Positions 1 through 9,148 of a DNA stretch of 64,000 nt are shown here, in pieces (position 1 is the stretch's first letter; each line of letters opens with the position of its first letter). Where the stretch lies: positions 2,790,001 through 2,854,000 of the forward strand of contig NZ_CP159835.1 in NCBI RefSeq assembly GCF_047731265.1, given 5' to 3'. The position numbers and the translations under genes were made by a program. This DNA comes from Patiriisocius sp047731265. GTDB lineage: Bacteria > Bacteroidota > Bacteroidia > Flavobacteriales > Flavobacteriaceae. Below the pieces are notes generated by a model. It was not told the DNA's origin. It searched no databases and saw only the letters and a list, made by a program, of their open reading frames with translations.

Positions 1-1173
1 TTTCATGATATAAAGCAAGCCAAAAGGAATTTATATAGATGGTCTCGAAAAAAAAAGATACCTACCAACCTCACTAATTTTCCTGCAAAATGTTATAGTA
101 TTCCAGAACCTCTAGGGGTTTGTTTGGTTATTGGGGCTTGGAATTATCCATATCAACTTTCGCTGTCTCCAGCTATCGCAGCTATTGCAGCGGGGAACAC
201 TGTAGTGCTAAAACCTAGTGAACTTCCTTCAGAGACCTCTGCGATATTAACGCGATTAATTAATGACAATTTTGACGCTTCCTTTTTTAAAGTTATTCAA
301 GGTGGGGTTGCTGAAACTACGGAGCTACTTAAACAAAAATTTGATAAGATTTTCTTTACTGGAAGTACTAAAGTAGGTAAGATTGTCTACAGAGCTGCTG
401 CTGAAAATTTAACCCCAGTTACCCTAGAATTAGGCGGGAAAAGTCCCACATTTATAACGAAAGGCGCCCATCTTAAAATGGCTGCAAAGCGAATTATTTG
501 GGCAAAATATTTGAATGCAGGACAAACGTGTATTGCGCCAGATTATATTCTAATAGATCAAACGGTATCAGAAGAGTTTCTTACCTATGCTAAGCTAGAA
601 GTTGAAAAGGTAAATTATAGCTTTACAAATGGGAATTACCTTAAAATTATAAACAACCATAATTTTGACCGACTCCAAAGAATGATAGACTCAGATAAAG
701 TCTATTGTGGTGGAGAAAATGATAGAAGCCAACGCTATATTGCTCCTACGATATTAAAGAATGTAAGTTTTGACGATGCTTGTATGCAGGAAGAAATTTT
801 TGGACCTATTCTTCCAGTGATCGTTTACCGTTCTCTAGATGATGTTATTTCAAAAGTAAAAGCCCAGCCAAAACCGTTGTCTTGTTATGTTTTTACGAAT
901 GATGCTGCCGTAAAGAAAAAGATTTTAAATGAAATTTCTTTTGGAGGTGGAGCTATTAATGAAGCCTTAATGCATATTACGAATCCAAATCTACCATTTG
1001 GTGGAGTAGGTAATAGCGGCATTGGGTCCTATCACGGTGAAGCTGGTTTCAGAACATTTTCTCACTATAAAAGTATTTTAGAGAAGCCTACGTGGTTAGA
1101 GTTCCCTATTAAATATAGTCCGTATTCAGCAACTAAATTAAAATGGTTAAAGCGAATGCTCAAATTTCAATAA
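1..1173 (+). CDS. Aldehyde dehydrogenase (5' partial)
   Basis: This is the C-terminal 390 codons of an NAD(P)-dependent aldehyde dehydrogenase; the reading frame is open to the window edge, so the start lies upstream. Such enzymes oxidise aldehydes to carboxylates. Visible are the cofactor-region motif GAWNYP, the general-base Glu in LELGGKSP and the catalytic Cys in NAGQTCIAP. The short spacing and the C-terminal FGGVGNSGIGSYHGEAGF pattern fit the class 3 (ALDH3, fatty or long-chain aldehyde) type. The stop codon abuts the ATG of the next gene, so the two are probably co-transcribed. The substrate cannot be told from sequence. Confidence 0.93.
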   Translation, partial: FHDIKQAKRNLYRWSRKKKIPTNLTNFPAKCYSIPEPLGVCLVIGAWNYPYQLSLSPAIAAIAAGNTVVLKPSELPSETSAILTRLINDNFDASFFKVIQGGVAETTELLKQKFDKIFFTGSTKVGKIVYRAAAENLTPVTLELGGKSPTFITKGAHLKMAAKRIIWAKYLNAGQTCIAPDYILIDQTVSEEFLTYAKLEVEKVNYSFTNGNYLKIINNHNFDRLQRMIDSDKVYCGGENDRSQRYIAPTILKNVSFDDACMQEEIFGPILPVIVYRSLDDVISKVKAQPKPLSCYVFTNDAAVKKKILNEISFGGGAINEALMHITNPNLPFGGVGNSGIGSYHGEAGFRTFSHYKSILEKPTWLEFPIKYSPYSATKLKWLKRMLKFQ

Positions 1174-1488
1174 ATGCTTCAGAGTGCACTTCATTATTCA
1201 CTTCACTTTTTAGTTCCTATAGGGATTGCTTATTTTTTTTTCAAAGAACATTGGCTGAAAGTTACGTTTATACTATGGGCAACAATGTTGGTTGATTTAG
1301 ACCATTTAGTAGCAGATCCAATTTTTGATCCAGACCGATGTAGCATTGGTTTTCATTTATTACACGGTTATGTAGCAATTGCAGTTTATGGATTGCTTTT
1401 TTTTTGGAAGAAGACAAGAATCATTGCTATTGGGTTGTTACTTCATATGATAGCAGACTACATAGATTGCTTGATAATGAATTATTGA
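1174..1488 (+). CDS. DUF6122-like small membrane protein
   Basis: A 104-residue protein with about three hydrophobic segments and a conserved central stretch (DLDHLVADPIFDPDRC) plus several His residues (HYSLH, HLLHGY, LLHMIADY). The pattern matches the flavobacterial DUF6122 family, whose function is unknown. The Asp/His placement inside membrane segments resembles membrane metal-dependent hydrolases, but that is inference. It starts on the base after the aldehyde dehydrogenase stop, consistent with one operon. Confidence 0.75.
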   Translation: MLQSALHYSLHFLVPIGIAYFFFKEHWLKVTFILWATMLVDLDHLVADPIFDPDRCSIGFHLLHGYVAIAVYGLLFFWKKTRIIAIGLLLHMIADYIDCLIMNY

Positions 1489-1508
1489 CTAAAAATAAAT
1501 ACTATAAT

Positions 1509-1829
1509 TTAGTCATATCTAATATCTCCGTTATCGTGAATAATTGTACAAGGAAGCGTATGGCCATAATGATTTGCTCCATAACCTCCTTTGTCATCAA
1601 TAATTTTAAGTTCTATTCCTCTTCCCAAGGATGCTTTCCTTAATCTTTCCTGACAGCCACCATCAACAACATGATTATTTTATTATGTGCAGGGCCAAGT
1701 ATCTATTTCTAGGCTTAGGTCTCCATGTTTTTTTTTGCCTAACAAATTTACTTCAGCAAGATTGCCTTTATCACTTTCAAAAGTCCGTTTTACTTTGCCC
1801 TCTTTCATTACATCTATTTCTACAGCCAT
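1509..1829 (-). pseudogene. Unknown small protein gene, broken by two adjacent stops
   Basis: On the minus strand one frame reads for 107 codons from an ATG at 1829 to a TAA at 1509-1511, interrupted only by two consecutive in-frame TAA codons about half way (after DTWPCT). The two halves look like one coding sequence: the first has MAVEIDVMKEGKVKRTF, the second GGCQERLRKASLGRGIELK and ends NGDIRYD. No family was recognised. Either this is a decayed gene or it is two chance ORFs; the continuity of frame favours decay. Confidence 0.4.
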
Positions 1830-1965
1830 AATTTTTGATTTAAAAGTTATTGTATTTAAAAATAAGCTGTCGAATTTGAATAAACAATAAGTTTATCACA
1901 TTAAAATATTGATTATAATGTATTTAACATCTTAGGTGCTAATAATTTCATATTGTTTATTTTGT

Positions 1966-2439
1966 CTAGCGATGATGATAAGGTTCGTTCTTTAAGATTG
2001 TAAACGCACGGTATACTTGTTCTGTTAGGAAAGGACGTATCATTTGGTGAGAAAAAGTCATTTCAGATAATGCAATTTTTCCATTGGCACGCTGGTATAT
2101 CTCCTTGCTAAAACCATAAGGCCCGCCAATAACAAAAACTAGTGTTTTAAGACCACTATTCATTTTTTTTTGCAAGAATTTTGCAAAGCCTTCAGAAGTA
2201 TTTGATTTTCCTTTTTCATCTAATAAAATAAGTGTGTCGCTATTTTGTATTTTATTTAAAATTTGAATTCCCTCAGCACTTTTTTGTTGGGCTTCACTCA
2301 AGTTTTTTACTTTTTTGATGTCTGGAATAATTTCAAAAGAATAATTGATGTAGTGTTTTAATCGGTTCTCATAGGTTTCAGATAATGCAGCAATGTGTTT
2401 ATCATCTGTTTTGCCAATCGCAAGGACTAAAATATTCAT
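1966..2439 (-). CDS. rlmH: 23S rRNA (pseudouridine1915-N3)-methyltransferase RlmH
   Basis: RlmH methylates pseudouridine 1915 in helix 69 of 23S rRNA on 70S ribosomes, using S-adenosylmethionine. The 157-residue length is standard for this SPOUT-class enzyme. The C-terminal knot is clear: the SAM-binding FVIGGPYGF, then LSEMTFSHQMIRPFLTEQVYRA and the near-invariant end YHHR. The N-terminus MNILVLAIGKT is typical. The gene stands alone, divergent from nadC. Confidence 0.96.
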   Translation of the reverse strand: MNILVLAIGKTDDKHIAALSETYENRLKHYINYSFEIIPDIKKVKNLSEAQQKSAEGIQILNKIQNSDTLILLDEKGKSNTSEGFAKFLQKKMNSGLKTLVFVIGGPYGFSKEIYQRANGKIALSEMTFSHQMIRPFLTEQVYRAFTILKNEPYHHR

Positions 2440-2591
2440 AGTGCAGATTTAGCATTCAAAAATACAAATAATAGGATGAGTAATTTCGAAACATATTACC
2501 AATATCGTTCCGAAGAAAATTCAGCTAAAAAAGCGTTAAACATTAATCAAAATGCCTGTGTTTCCTTACATTAGCAAAAAAATCGAGTACA

Positions 2592-3449
2592 ATGATTTCA
2601 AACAAACAATTTAACAAAGAACTGGCCATTATTATTTCCAATGCCATACGCGAAGATGTTGGTGAAGGCGATCATAGCTCACTTGCTTGTATTCCTGAAG
2701 ATGCAAAAGGAACCGCAAAACTATTGGTTAAAGAAGAAGGGATTATAGCGGGAGTAGCGTTTGCAAAACAAGTTTTTGACTACGTAGATCCCGGTTTAAA
2801 ATTAGACGTTAAAATTGAGGATGGTGCGACTGTAAAATATGGTGATATTTGTTTGTATGTATCTGGAAATTCACAATCTATTTTAAAAGCAGAACGTCTT
2901 GTGCTGAATGCAATGCAGCGTATGAGTGCCATTGCTACAAAGACCAATAAATTTGTTAAGTTATTAGAAGGGACTGGTACAAAGATTCTTGATACACGAA
3001 AAACAACTCCTGGGATTAGAGCTTTGGAAAAATGGGCTGTAAAGATTGGGGGTGGTGAAAATCACAGATTTGCACTTTATGATATGATCATGCTTAAAGA
3101 CAATCATATTGATTTTTGTGGTGGTGTTGTGAAAGCTATTGAAACTACAACTGAGTATTTAAAAGAAAAGTCACTCGACATAAAAATTATTGTTGAAGCG
3201 CGTGACTTAAGCGAAATAAAAAAAATACTTACAACTGACGGAGTTTATCGTATATTGATAGATAATTTTAATTTTGAAGATACACGCAAAGCTGTAAAAA
3301 TGATTAATGGTAAATGTCTAACAGAGTCAAGTGGAGGCATTACCTTAGATACGATTAGGCAGTATGCAGAGTGTGGAGTAGATTACATTTCCAGTGGTGC
3401 ACTTACACATTCAGTACATAATATGGATTTGAGCTTAAAAGCTGTTTAA
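2592..3449 (+). CDS. nadC: Carboxylating nicotinate-nucleotide diphosphorylase
   Basis: NadC makes nicotinate mononucleotide from quinolinate and PRPP in de novo NAD synthesis. The 285-residue protein has the family hallmarks in order: REDVGEGDHSS near the N-terminus, the PRPP and quinolinate-binding DTRKTTPG at about 133-140, GGGENHRFALYD, KDNHI, EARDL and the C-terminal barrel end SSGALTHSV. Its TAA shares its last A with the ATG of the following BrkB/YihY gene, so translation is probably coupled. Confidence 0.97.
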   Translation: MISNKQFNKELAIIISNAIREDVGEGDHSSLACIPEDAKGTAKLLVKEEGIIAGVAFAKQVFDYVDPGLKLDVKIEDGATVKYGDICLYVSGNSQSILKAERLVLNAMQRMSAIATKTNKFVKLLEGTGTKILDTRKTTPGIRALEKWAVKIGGGENHRFALYDMIMLKDNHIDFCGGVVKAIETTTEYLKEKSLDIKIIVEARDLSEIKKILTTDGVYRILIDNFNFEDTRKAVKMINGKCLTESSGGITLDTIRQYAECGVDYISSGALTHSVHNMDLSLKAV

Positions 3450-4408
3450 TGAAGGAAAAAGAGTATGTTGAGGATGTTGGTGCTGTTTTGGAAAAAGAAA
3501 CCGAAATTAACATCCCCGTGGTCAAACAACTCATTGCTATAAGCAAGCGTATCAAACTTCCGGGTTTAGAAGGATTAACCTTATTTGACTTTAATAACCT
3601 TTATGCTTCTGGGATTGTTCGTGGCACATTTTCACCGCGGGCTAGTTCGATTGCCTATAGTTTTTTTGTTGCTCTTTTTCCGTTTTTATTATTCATTCTC
3701 AACTTGATACCATATATCCCTATTGAGGGATTCCAAACACGATTTTTAATTTTTATAGAACAGCATTTACCACCACAAACGGCCGATCTCTTCTATCCAG
3801 TTATTGCAGATATAGCAGTAAATCCTAGAGGTGGATTGCTGTCTTTTGTGATAATACTTTCCATTTTACTAGCTGCAAATGGGGTTAACGCCATTTTTAG
3901 TGCGTTTGAGTATTCTTTCCACGTTACCATAAATCGAAATTTTTTTAAACAGTACGGCATCTCATTAATGGTATCTTTGTTTTTGGCATCGTTATTGGTA
4001 TTCACGGTAGCAGTAATCCTTTATGGAGAATATATCATTAACGATTTAAAAGGCAGAGCCTACTTAACAAATGATCTTTTCTGGATTTCGATATTGCAAG
4101 TTACGGTCTTTGTAGTTATGATTTATATAGTGATTGCCACCCTCTATTATTTTGGAACAAAAGAGGGAAAGATTTCAAAATTCTTTTCTTTAGGGGCATT
4201 CGTCACTACAATATTATTTATGTTAACTACTTATCTATTTGGAGTTTACATAAATAATTTTTCAACATATAACGAGTTATATGGTTCTCTTGGGGCACTT
4301 TTGATAATGTTGTTATATATTTGGATAAATAGTAATCTGTTATTACTAGGATTTGAGCTTAATTTGTCGTTGCAGAGATTGCGAGACAGTCACAAAAAAG
4401 TTAATTAA
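3449..4408 (+). CDS. YihY/BrkB family inner-membrane protein
   Basis: A 319-residue polytopic membrane protein with an N-terminal soluble stretch of about 60 residues and six hydrophobic segments. It carries the family signatures SPRASSIAYSFFVALFPFLL, ANGVNAIFSAFEYSF and the tail segment YGSLGALLIMLLYIWINS. The family (UPF0761, once misnamed ribonuclease BN) has no settled function; transport roles have been proposed. It overlaps nadC by one base and precedes a secreted chalcone-isomerase-like gene by 26 bp, so a three-gene operon is likely. Confidence 0.9.
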   Translation: MKEKEYVEDVGAVLEKETEINIPVVKQLIAISKRIKLPGLEGLTLFDFNNLYASGIVRGTFSPRASSIAYSFFVALFPFLLFILNLIPYIPIEGFQTRFLIFIEQHLPPQTADLFYPVIADIAVNPRGGLLSFVIILSILLAANGVNAIFSAFEYSFHVTINRNFFKQYGISLMVSLFLASLLVFTVAVILYGEYIINDLKGRAYLTNDLFWISILQVTVFVVMIYIVIATLYYFGTKEGKISKFFSLGAFVTTILFMLTTYLFGVYINNFSTYNELYGSLGALLIMLLYIWINSNLLLLGFELNLSLQRLRDSHKKVN

Positions 4409-4434
4409 AACAAACACTAATTAAAACAAAAAAA

Positions 4435-4998
4435 ATGAAAAAATTATTAGTTTTAGCCATTTCAGTATTTACTCTAAATATGGCGACCGCACAGACACAG
4501 GTGGGAGAAGTAACACTCCCAAACACTTTAGAATTTAGTGGTGAAAATTTAATGCTTAACGGTGGAGGAATCCGTAAAAAAGCAATGATGTTAAAGTTAT
4601 ATTCTGGAGGTTTGTACCTAGCTAAAAAAAGTAAAGACGCAAAATCTATTATAAATGGTGACCAAACGATGGCAATTAGATTGGTAATTACCTCTAGTTT
4701 TGTTTCTTCGGAAGCAATGAGCGACGCGGTAGAAGAAGGATTTGAAGCTTCAACTCAAGAAAACACAAGCGGTATTGCTTCAGAAATCCTAAAATTTAAA
4801 GGCTTTTTTAGTGAAGAAATTGTTGAAGGAGATATATTTGACATTACCTATCAAAAAGGAAAAGGCAGTGTCGTTTACAAAAATGACAAAATGCTTGGGA
4901 CTATTGAAGGTATGACTTTTAAGAAAGCTCTTTTCGGAATCTGGCTAGGAAACGATCCTGCAGATAGCAAATTGAAAAATGGAATGTTAGGAAAGTAA
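4435..4998 (+). CDS. Secreted chalcone-isomerase-like protein
   Basis: A 187-residue protein with a signal peptide (MKKLLVLAISVFTLNMATAQ, cleavage after AQ). The mature part has the chalcone-isomerase-like fold signature: GGGIRKKAMMLKLYSGGLYL, SEAMSDAVEEGF and the closing KKALFGIWLGNDPADSKLKNGMLG. Bacterial members lie in the periplasm and are thought to bind fatty-acid-like ligands rather than isomerise flavonoids. It follows the BrkB/YihY gene at 26 bp and ends at a clear terminator. Confidence 0.85.
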   Translation: MKKLLVLAISVFTLNMATAQTQVGEVTLPNTLEFSGENLMLNGGGIRKKAMMLKLYSGGLYLAKKSKDAKSIINGDQTMAIRLVITSSFVSSEAMSDAVEEGFEASTQENTSGIASEILKFKGFFSEEIVEGDIFDITYQKGKGSVVYKNDKMLGTIEGMTFKKALFGIWLGNDPADSKLKNGMLGK

Positions 4999-5051
4999 TT
5001 TCTAGTGATCCTTGAAAACTAGCGTTTTCAAAATTATAAGATACCATCAAG

Positions 5052-5087
5052 GGCCTTTCAGAGTTTTTATTTTGAAAGGCCTTATTT
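5052..5087 (+). terminator. Rho-independent terminator after the nadC operon
   Basis: A 9-bp stem (GGCCTTTCA at 5052-5060 with TGAAAGGCC at 5073-5081) and a 12-nt loop are followed by a T-rich stretch. It lies 54 bp past the stop of the chalcone-isomerase-like gene. Confidence 0.8.
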
Positions 5088-5115
5088 GTGCGATCAAGTT
5101 TAAAATCAAATTGTC

Positions 5116-5544
5116 ATGAAAAATATACTTATTATAGTACTATTATTAGTTACTTTCACAAAACCTGTGAGAGCTTAAGATGTTATAGGCAAATGGAAAA
5201 CAGTGGATGATGTAACTGGCGAAGTAAAATCTATCGTTGAAATATATAAACGAGATGAAATAGTTTTCGAAAAAGTACTAGAAATCATTAATAAAGAACA
5301 TAAAAATGAGCTGTGTACTAAATTTGAAGGAGCGGATAAAAATGAGGCTATAGAAGGACTTGTGATTATTAAAAATCTAGAAAAAGATGGAGACAAATAC
5401 AATGATGGTACTGTAATGGGTCTAGATAATGGCAACAAATACTAGTGTTATACAGCCTTGAAAGAAGAAAACAAATTAAAGGTACGCGGCTACATAGGCT
5501 ATGCTGCTTTAGGAAGAGTGCAATATTGGTATCGATTAGAATAG
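5116..5544 (+). pseudogene. DUF2147 domain protein, interrupted by two stops
   Basis: One continuous frame of 143 codons encodes a signal peptide (MKNILIIVLLLVTFTKPVRA) and a complete DUF2147 domain: IGKWKTVDD, SIVEIYKR, NKEHKNELCTK, LVIIKNLEKDGDKY, LKVRGYIGYA and the end VQYWYRLE. It is broken by an in-frame TAA right after the signal peptide and by a TAG after NGNKY. No frameshift is seen. In homologues the residue after the signal peptide is usually Gln, so a CAA to TAA change explains the first stop. Flavobacterial DUF2147 proteins are small secreted proteins of unknown role. Confidence 0.85.
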
Positions 5545-5595
5545 GACATTTTAAAACCACATTAGTATAACAACTTGTTTATAAAATAATGGTGG

Positions 5596-5624
5596 GGTCG
5601 CATATTAATTGAGCGACCTTTTTT
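5596..5624 (+). terminator. Rho-independent terminator
   Basis: GGTCGC (5596-5601) pairs with GCGACC (5613-5618) across an 11-nt loop, followed by six T. It ends transcription of the broken DUF2147 gene and lies 7 bp before a tandem repeat array that leads into priA. Confidence 0.8.
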
Positions 5625-5630
5625 AATTTT

Positions 5631-5700
5631 ACTCATTACTCATTACTCATTACTCATTACTCATTACTCATTACTCATTACTCATTACTCATTACTCATT
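5631..5700 (+). repeat. Ten-copy 7-bp tandem repeat (ACTCATT)n at the priA start
   Basis: Ten perfect copies of ACTCATT, followed by one imperfect unit (ATTCAAT) ending on the base before the TTG start of priA. The array contains no ATG and no stop in the priA frame. Copy-number change by slipped-strand mispairing would alter the spacing between any upstream promoter and the priA start, or the frame if translation began upstream. Confidence 0.97.
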
Positions 5701-5707
5701 ATTCAAT

Positions 5708-8158
5708 TTGTTCTACATAGACGTCATACTTCCACTTGCTATTAAACAAACCTTTACTTATTCGGTGAATAAGGATGAGGCTGCGTTTTTAAAACAAGGG
5801 TTTCGGGTTTCGGTTCCGTTTGGTAAATCAAAATTATACACAGCAATAGTATATCAAGTTCACAATACTCCACCGCAAGGATACGAAGTAAAGAGTATTG
5901 ATCAGATTCTTGATGAAACCCCTATTGTTACTCCAAAACAAATTAAACATTGGGAATGGATAGCTAGCTATTACATGTGTACACTTGGGGAAGTTATCAA
6001 AGCAGGATTACCCAGTGCTTTTTTGCTTGAAAGCGAAACGATGATTGCTTTAAATTCAAAATCTACTATAGATGAGAAGGCTTTAACAGATGAGCAATTT
6101 TTAGTTTTTGAGGCCCTACAGCATCGTTCGCCTATACATATTAATGATGTTCGTTCTATTTTAGATCGATCTAATGTAGTGAAGGTGTTACATCACTTAT
6201 TAGAACAAAAAGTAATTCAAGTTTATGAAGAAGCCTATGAGCAGTATACCCCAAAGTTAAAACGCTATGTGAAATTATCTTCTCACTATGAAGGCGAACA
6301 TGAGCTTAAAATATTGCTAGATGAAATGACTCGCGCTCATAAGCAGCGAGAAGTTTTAATGCATCTTTTTACATTACAAGCACAATCTAAGAAAGAAATA
6401 GCCGTAGACGACTTAAAGAAGAAAAGTGGTGTAAGTTCAGCGGTTATTAAAACGTTGATTGATAAAGAAATATTGATTGAATATCACCTTAAAATAGATA
6501 GAGTTTCATATCAAGGAGCTGAAGGTGAATCTATAAAAGATTTAAATAAAGAGCAGCAAGTAGCGTACAACGAAATACGAACCTCATTTGAAACCCAAGA
6601 GGTAACTTTATTACACGGGGTAACATCAAGTGGTAAGACTGAAATTTACGTTCGTTTAATAGAAGAACAGCTTAATAATGGAAAACAAACACTTTATATC
6701 TTACCAGAGATTGCAGTAACAACACAGCTTATTTCGAGATTACAGCAGTATTTTGGCGAGAATATTTCAGTTTATCACTCAAAATATAGTTTAAATGAAC
6801 GCGTAGAAGTTTGGAATAACGTTTTGAATAATAAAATCAAAACTCAAATAATTGTTGGGGTGCGTTCTTCTGTTTTCTTGCCTTTTCAGAATTTAGGATT
6901 GGTTGTTATAGACGAAGAACACGAGCCGTCTTTTAAACAATACAATCCAAGCCCAAGATATAATGGGCGAGATGCAGCAATCGTTTTAGCCAAATTACAC
7001 GGAGCAAAAACACTTTTAGGCTCTGCTACTCCATCATTAGAGACTTACCACAATGCGAAACAAGGTAAATATGGTTTGGTTTCACTCACAAGGCGTTACG
7101 GAAATGTTTTGATGCCTACCATTGAGTTGGTTGATATAAAAGAAAAACATTACAAACGATTAATGAAAGGTCATTTTAGTGATCGACTTCTTGAAGAAAT
7201 ACATTTTTCATTAAAAAATAATGAGCAAGTACTACTTTTTCAAAATAAAAGAGGGTATTCTCCTGTAGTAGAATGCACTACCTGTGGTACCGCACCTGAA
7301 TGCCCCAATTGTGATGTTACATTGGTGTATCATAGGCATAAAAATCAATTACGATGTCATTATTGTGGCTATCATATTGCAATGATGGTTCAATGTATTG
7401 CCTGCGGAAGTGAATCTTTAGACACCAAAGGATTTGGTACAGAACAAATTGAAACGGAGTTACACTCACTATTTCCAGAGCACCAGGTTGCAAGGATGGA
7501 TCAAGATACTACGAGAGGGAAATATGCCCACGCAAAAATCATTAATAAATTAGAAAATGGTGAAATTGATATTTTAGTTGGAACACAAATGCTTGCAAAA
7601 GGGTTGGATTTTCGAAATGTAAGTTTGGTTGGAGTAATGAATGCGGATAGTTTGTTGAATTTCCCCGATTTTAGAGCTCATGAGCGAAGTTTTCATTTAT
7701 TGCAACAGGTTTCGGGTAGAGCAGGGCGCACAAAAAAGCAAGGAAAAGTAATAATACAGACCTACAATCCGCATCATGTTATTTTACAGCAAGTGAGTAC
7801 AAACAACTATCCAGAAATGTATAAGGTACAATCTGATGAACGGTATCAATATAAGTATCCTCCATATTTCAAGATTATAAAAATTACTTTTAAGGATCGT
7901 AATTTTAAGAAAGTTGAAAACGGTAGCCTTTGGTATGCTCTGGCGCTTCAGCAAAAAATGAATGAAAACGTTTTAGGTCCAGAAGCACCTCCTATTTCAA
8001 GAATAAAAAACAAGTATATTTCTAATGTGTTGGTTAAAATCCCACAGGAACAGTCTCTTAAAAAGACTAAAGAATACATTCTTGGGATTCAAAGGAATTT
8101 TAATCTTTTACGAGAATTTTCGTCGGTACAGGTGACCTTGGATGTGGATAATTATTAA
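5708..8158 (+). CDS. priA: Primosomal protein N' (replication restart helicase PriA)
   Basis: PriA is the superfamily 2 helicase that recognises stalled forks and reloads the replisome. The 816-residue protein has the N-terminal 3'-DNA-binding domain (FYIDVILPLAI), Walker A HGVTSSGKTEIY near 303, DEEH at about 400, the zinc-binding Cys cluster from about 522 to 567 (CTTC, CPNC, CHYC, CIAC), and helicase motifs MLAKGLDF and QVSGRAGR. The TTG start is inferred from family alignment, since homologues begin with FYIDV or similar; no ATG lies close upstream. It is directly preceded by the 7-bp repeat array. Confidence 0.97.
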   Translation: MFYIDVILPLAIKQTFTYSVNKDEAAFLKQGFRVSVPFGKSKLYTAIVYQVHNTPPQGYEVKSIDQILDETPIVTPKQIKHWEWIASYYMCTLGEVIKAGLPSAFLLESETMIALNSKSTIDEKALTDEQFLVFEALQHRSPIHINDVRSILDRSNVVKVLHHLLEQKVIQVYEEAYEQYTPKLKRYVKLSSHYEGEHELKILLDEMTRAHKQREVLMHLFTLQAQSKKEIAVDDLKKKSGVSSAVIKTLIDKEILIEYHLKIDRVSYQGAEGESIKDLNKEQQVAYNEIRTSFETQEVTLLHGVTSSGKTEIYVRLIEEQLNNGKQTLYILPEIAVTTQLISRLQQYFGENISVYHSKYSLNERVEVWNNVLNNKIKTQIIVGVRSSVFLPFQNLGLVVIDEEHEPSFKQYNPSPRYNGRDAAIVLAKLHGAKTLLGSATPSLETYHNAKQGKYGLVSLTRRYGNVLMPTIELVDIKEKHYKRLMKGHFSDRLLEEIHFSLKNNEQVLLFQNKRGYSPVVECTTCGTAPECPNCDVTLVYHRHKNQLRCHYCGYHIAMMVQCIACGSESLDTKGFGTEQIETELHSLFPEHQVARMDQDTTRGKYAHAKIINKLENGEIDILVGTQMLAKGLDFRNVSLVGVMNADSLLNFPDFRAHERSFHLLQQVSGRAGRTKKQGKVIIQTYNPHHVILQQVSTNNYPEMYKVQSDERYQYKYPPYFKIIKITFKDRNFKKVENGSLWYALALQQKMNENVLGPEAPPISRIKNKYISNVLVKIPQEQSLKKTKEYILGIQRNFNLLREFSSVQVTLDVDNY

Positions 8159-8162
8159 ATTC

Positions 8163-8200
8163 AAAAAAGCAGTCACTAAGGTTACTTAGTGACTGCTTTG
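8163..8200. terminator. Bidirectional terminator between priA and the response regulator
   Basis: A perfect 12-bp stem (GCAGTCACTAAG at 8169-8180 with CTTAGTGACTGC at 8185-8196) with a 4-nt loop is flanked by six A on the left and three T on the right. It sits between two convergent genes and can serve both. Confidence 0.88.
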
Positions 8201-8223
8201 ATGGGAATTTTTATTAATATGAA

Positions 8224-8937
8224 TTAGACTCTACTTGATGCTGCAAGTGCCTCAATCAGATCTGATTTTCTGTTTCGGCTCAATGGTAGTTCTTCTTTAT
8301 CAAGCTCAATTACTTTACTGTTATACCTTTCAACCTTATCAAGGTTTACAATATAAGATTTATGTATTCTTAAAAAACGATCGATTGGAAGTAACGCTTC
8401 AAAAGCTTTCATTGTGCTTAATACAACAAGTGCATCGTGTTCTGTTACTAATTTCACATAGTCTCCAAGAGCCTCAATGTAGCGCAATTCATTTAGGAAA
8501 ACCTTGCGTTTTTTTAAATTACTCTTTACAAAAATGAAGTCTTCATCATCAAAACCATCATCATTTTTAAGCTTATAATTGGTAATGGCCTTATGTACTG
8601 CATTTAAGAAACGATCCTTTGCAATAGGTTTACGTAAATAGTCTACAGCATTATAATCAAATGCTTTAAAAGCATATTTAGTCTTTCCTGTTACAAATAT
8701 GACTTGGGGTTTACTTGTTAGATCATCTAAAAGGTCAAAACCAGATAAAATTGGCATTTCAATATCTAGAAATATTAAATCAATTTCAGTAGTTGCTAAA
8801 CCCATTTTGGCCTCTATGGCATTGTTGTATTCCGCAACAAGATGCAAGGAAGGATGGTTTTCAATTAATTTTACTATAGAAAGTCTCTGCAATGTTGAAT
8901 CATCAACAATAGCACAATTTAAGAGTGTTTTATCCAC
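8224..8937 (-). CDS. LytTR family response regulator
   Basis: A 237-residue two-domain transcription regulator. The N-terminal receiver has the acidic pair VDD near 11-13, the phospho-acceptor Asp at about 58 in LIFLDIEMP, the conserved Thr in VIFVTGKTK and Lys in RKPI. The C-terminal LytTR domain (about 130-237) has the typical YIEALGDYVKLVT and RFLRIHKSYIVNLDKVERY. These regulators usually answer to a 7TM-type histidine kinase, but none is adjacent, so the partner is unknown. It is divergent from the rpsF operon. Confidence 0.93.
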   Translation of the reverse strand: MDKTLLNCAIVDDSTLQRLSIVKLIENHPSLHLVAEYNNAIEAKMGLATTEIDLIFLDIEMPILSGFDLLDDLTSKPQVIFVTGKTKYAFKAFDYNAVDYLRKPIAKDRFLNAVHKAITNYKLKNDDGFDDEDFIFVKSNLKKRKVFLNELRYIEALGDYVKLVTEHDALVVLSTMKAFEALLPIDRFLRIHKSYIVNLDKVERYNSKVIELDKEELPLSRNRKSDLIEALAASSRV

Positions 8938-9064
8938 GACGAATGATGTTTATTATAGCAATAATAAGTATTTTATCGATGAAATGCAATTTTTTTGAGT
9001 TTTAATCGTGAAAAAAAGCACTTTGTCTGAATCTATTAAAGATCTATTTCTTTATCGATTTCCA

Positions 9065-9095
9065 TTTGTCAATTGTAAAATATATAGTATTTTTG
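9065..9095 (+). promoter_or_regulatory. Bacteroidota-type promoter of rpsF
   Basis: TTTG at 9065-9068, a 19-bp spacer and TATTTTTG at 9088-9095 match the Bacteroidota sigma-ABfr consensus TTTG-N19-TAnnTTTG exactly. It lies 54 bp upstream of the rpsF ATG, leaving a leader of about 45 nt. Confidence 0.85.
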
Positions 9096-9148
9096 CACGC
9101 TCTTGGCAAGGTGCTTAGAGAATTACATTAATTTATAATAGATTTTAT

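Noticed and set aside
1404..1890. Plus-strand short ORFs downstream of the DUF6122 gene
   Set aside because: They are shadows opposite the decayed minus-strand frame at 1509-1829 and have no coding features of their own.
5631..5700. Tandem array considered as a CRISPR array
   Set aside because: Units are 7 bp with no spacers; a simple tandem repeat.
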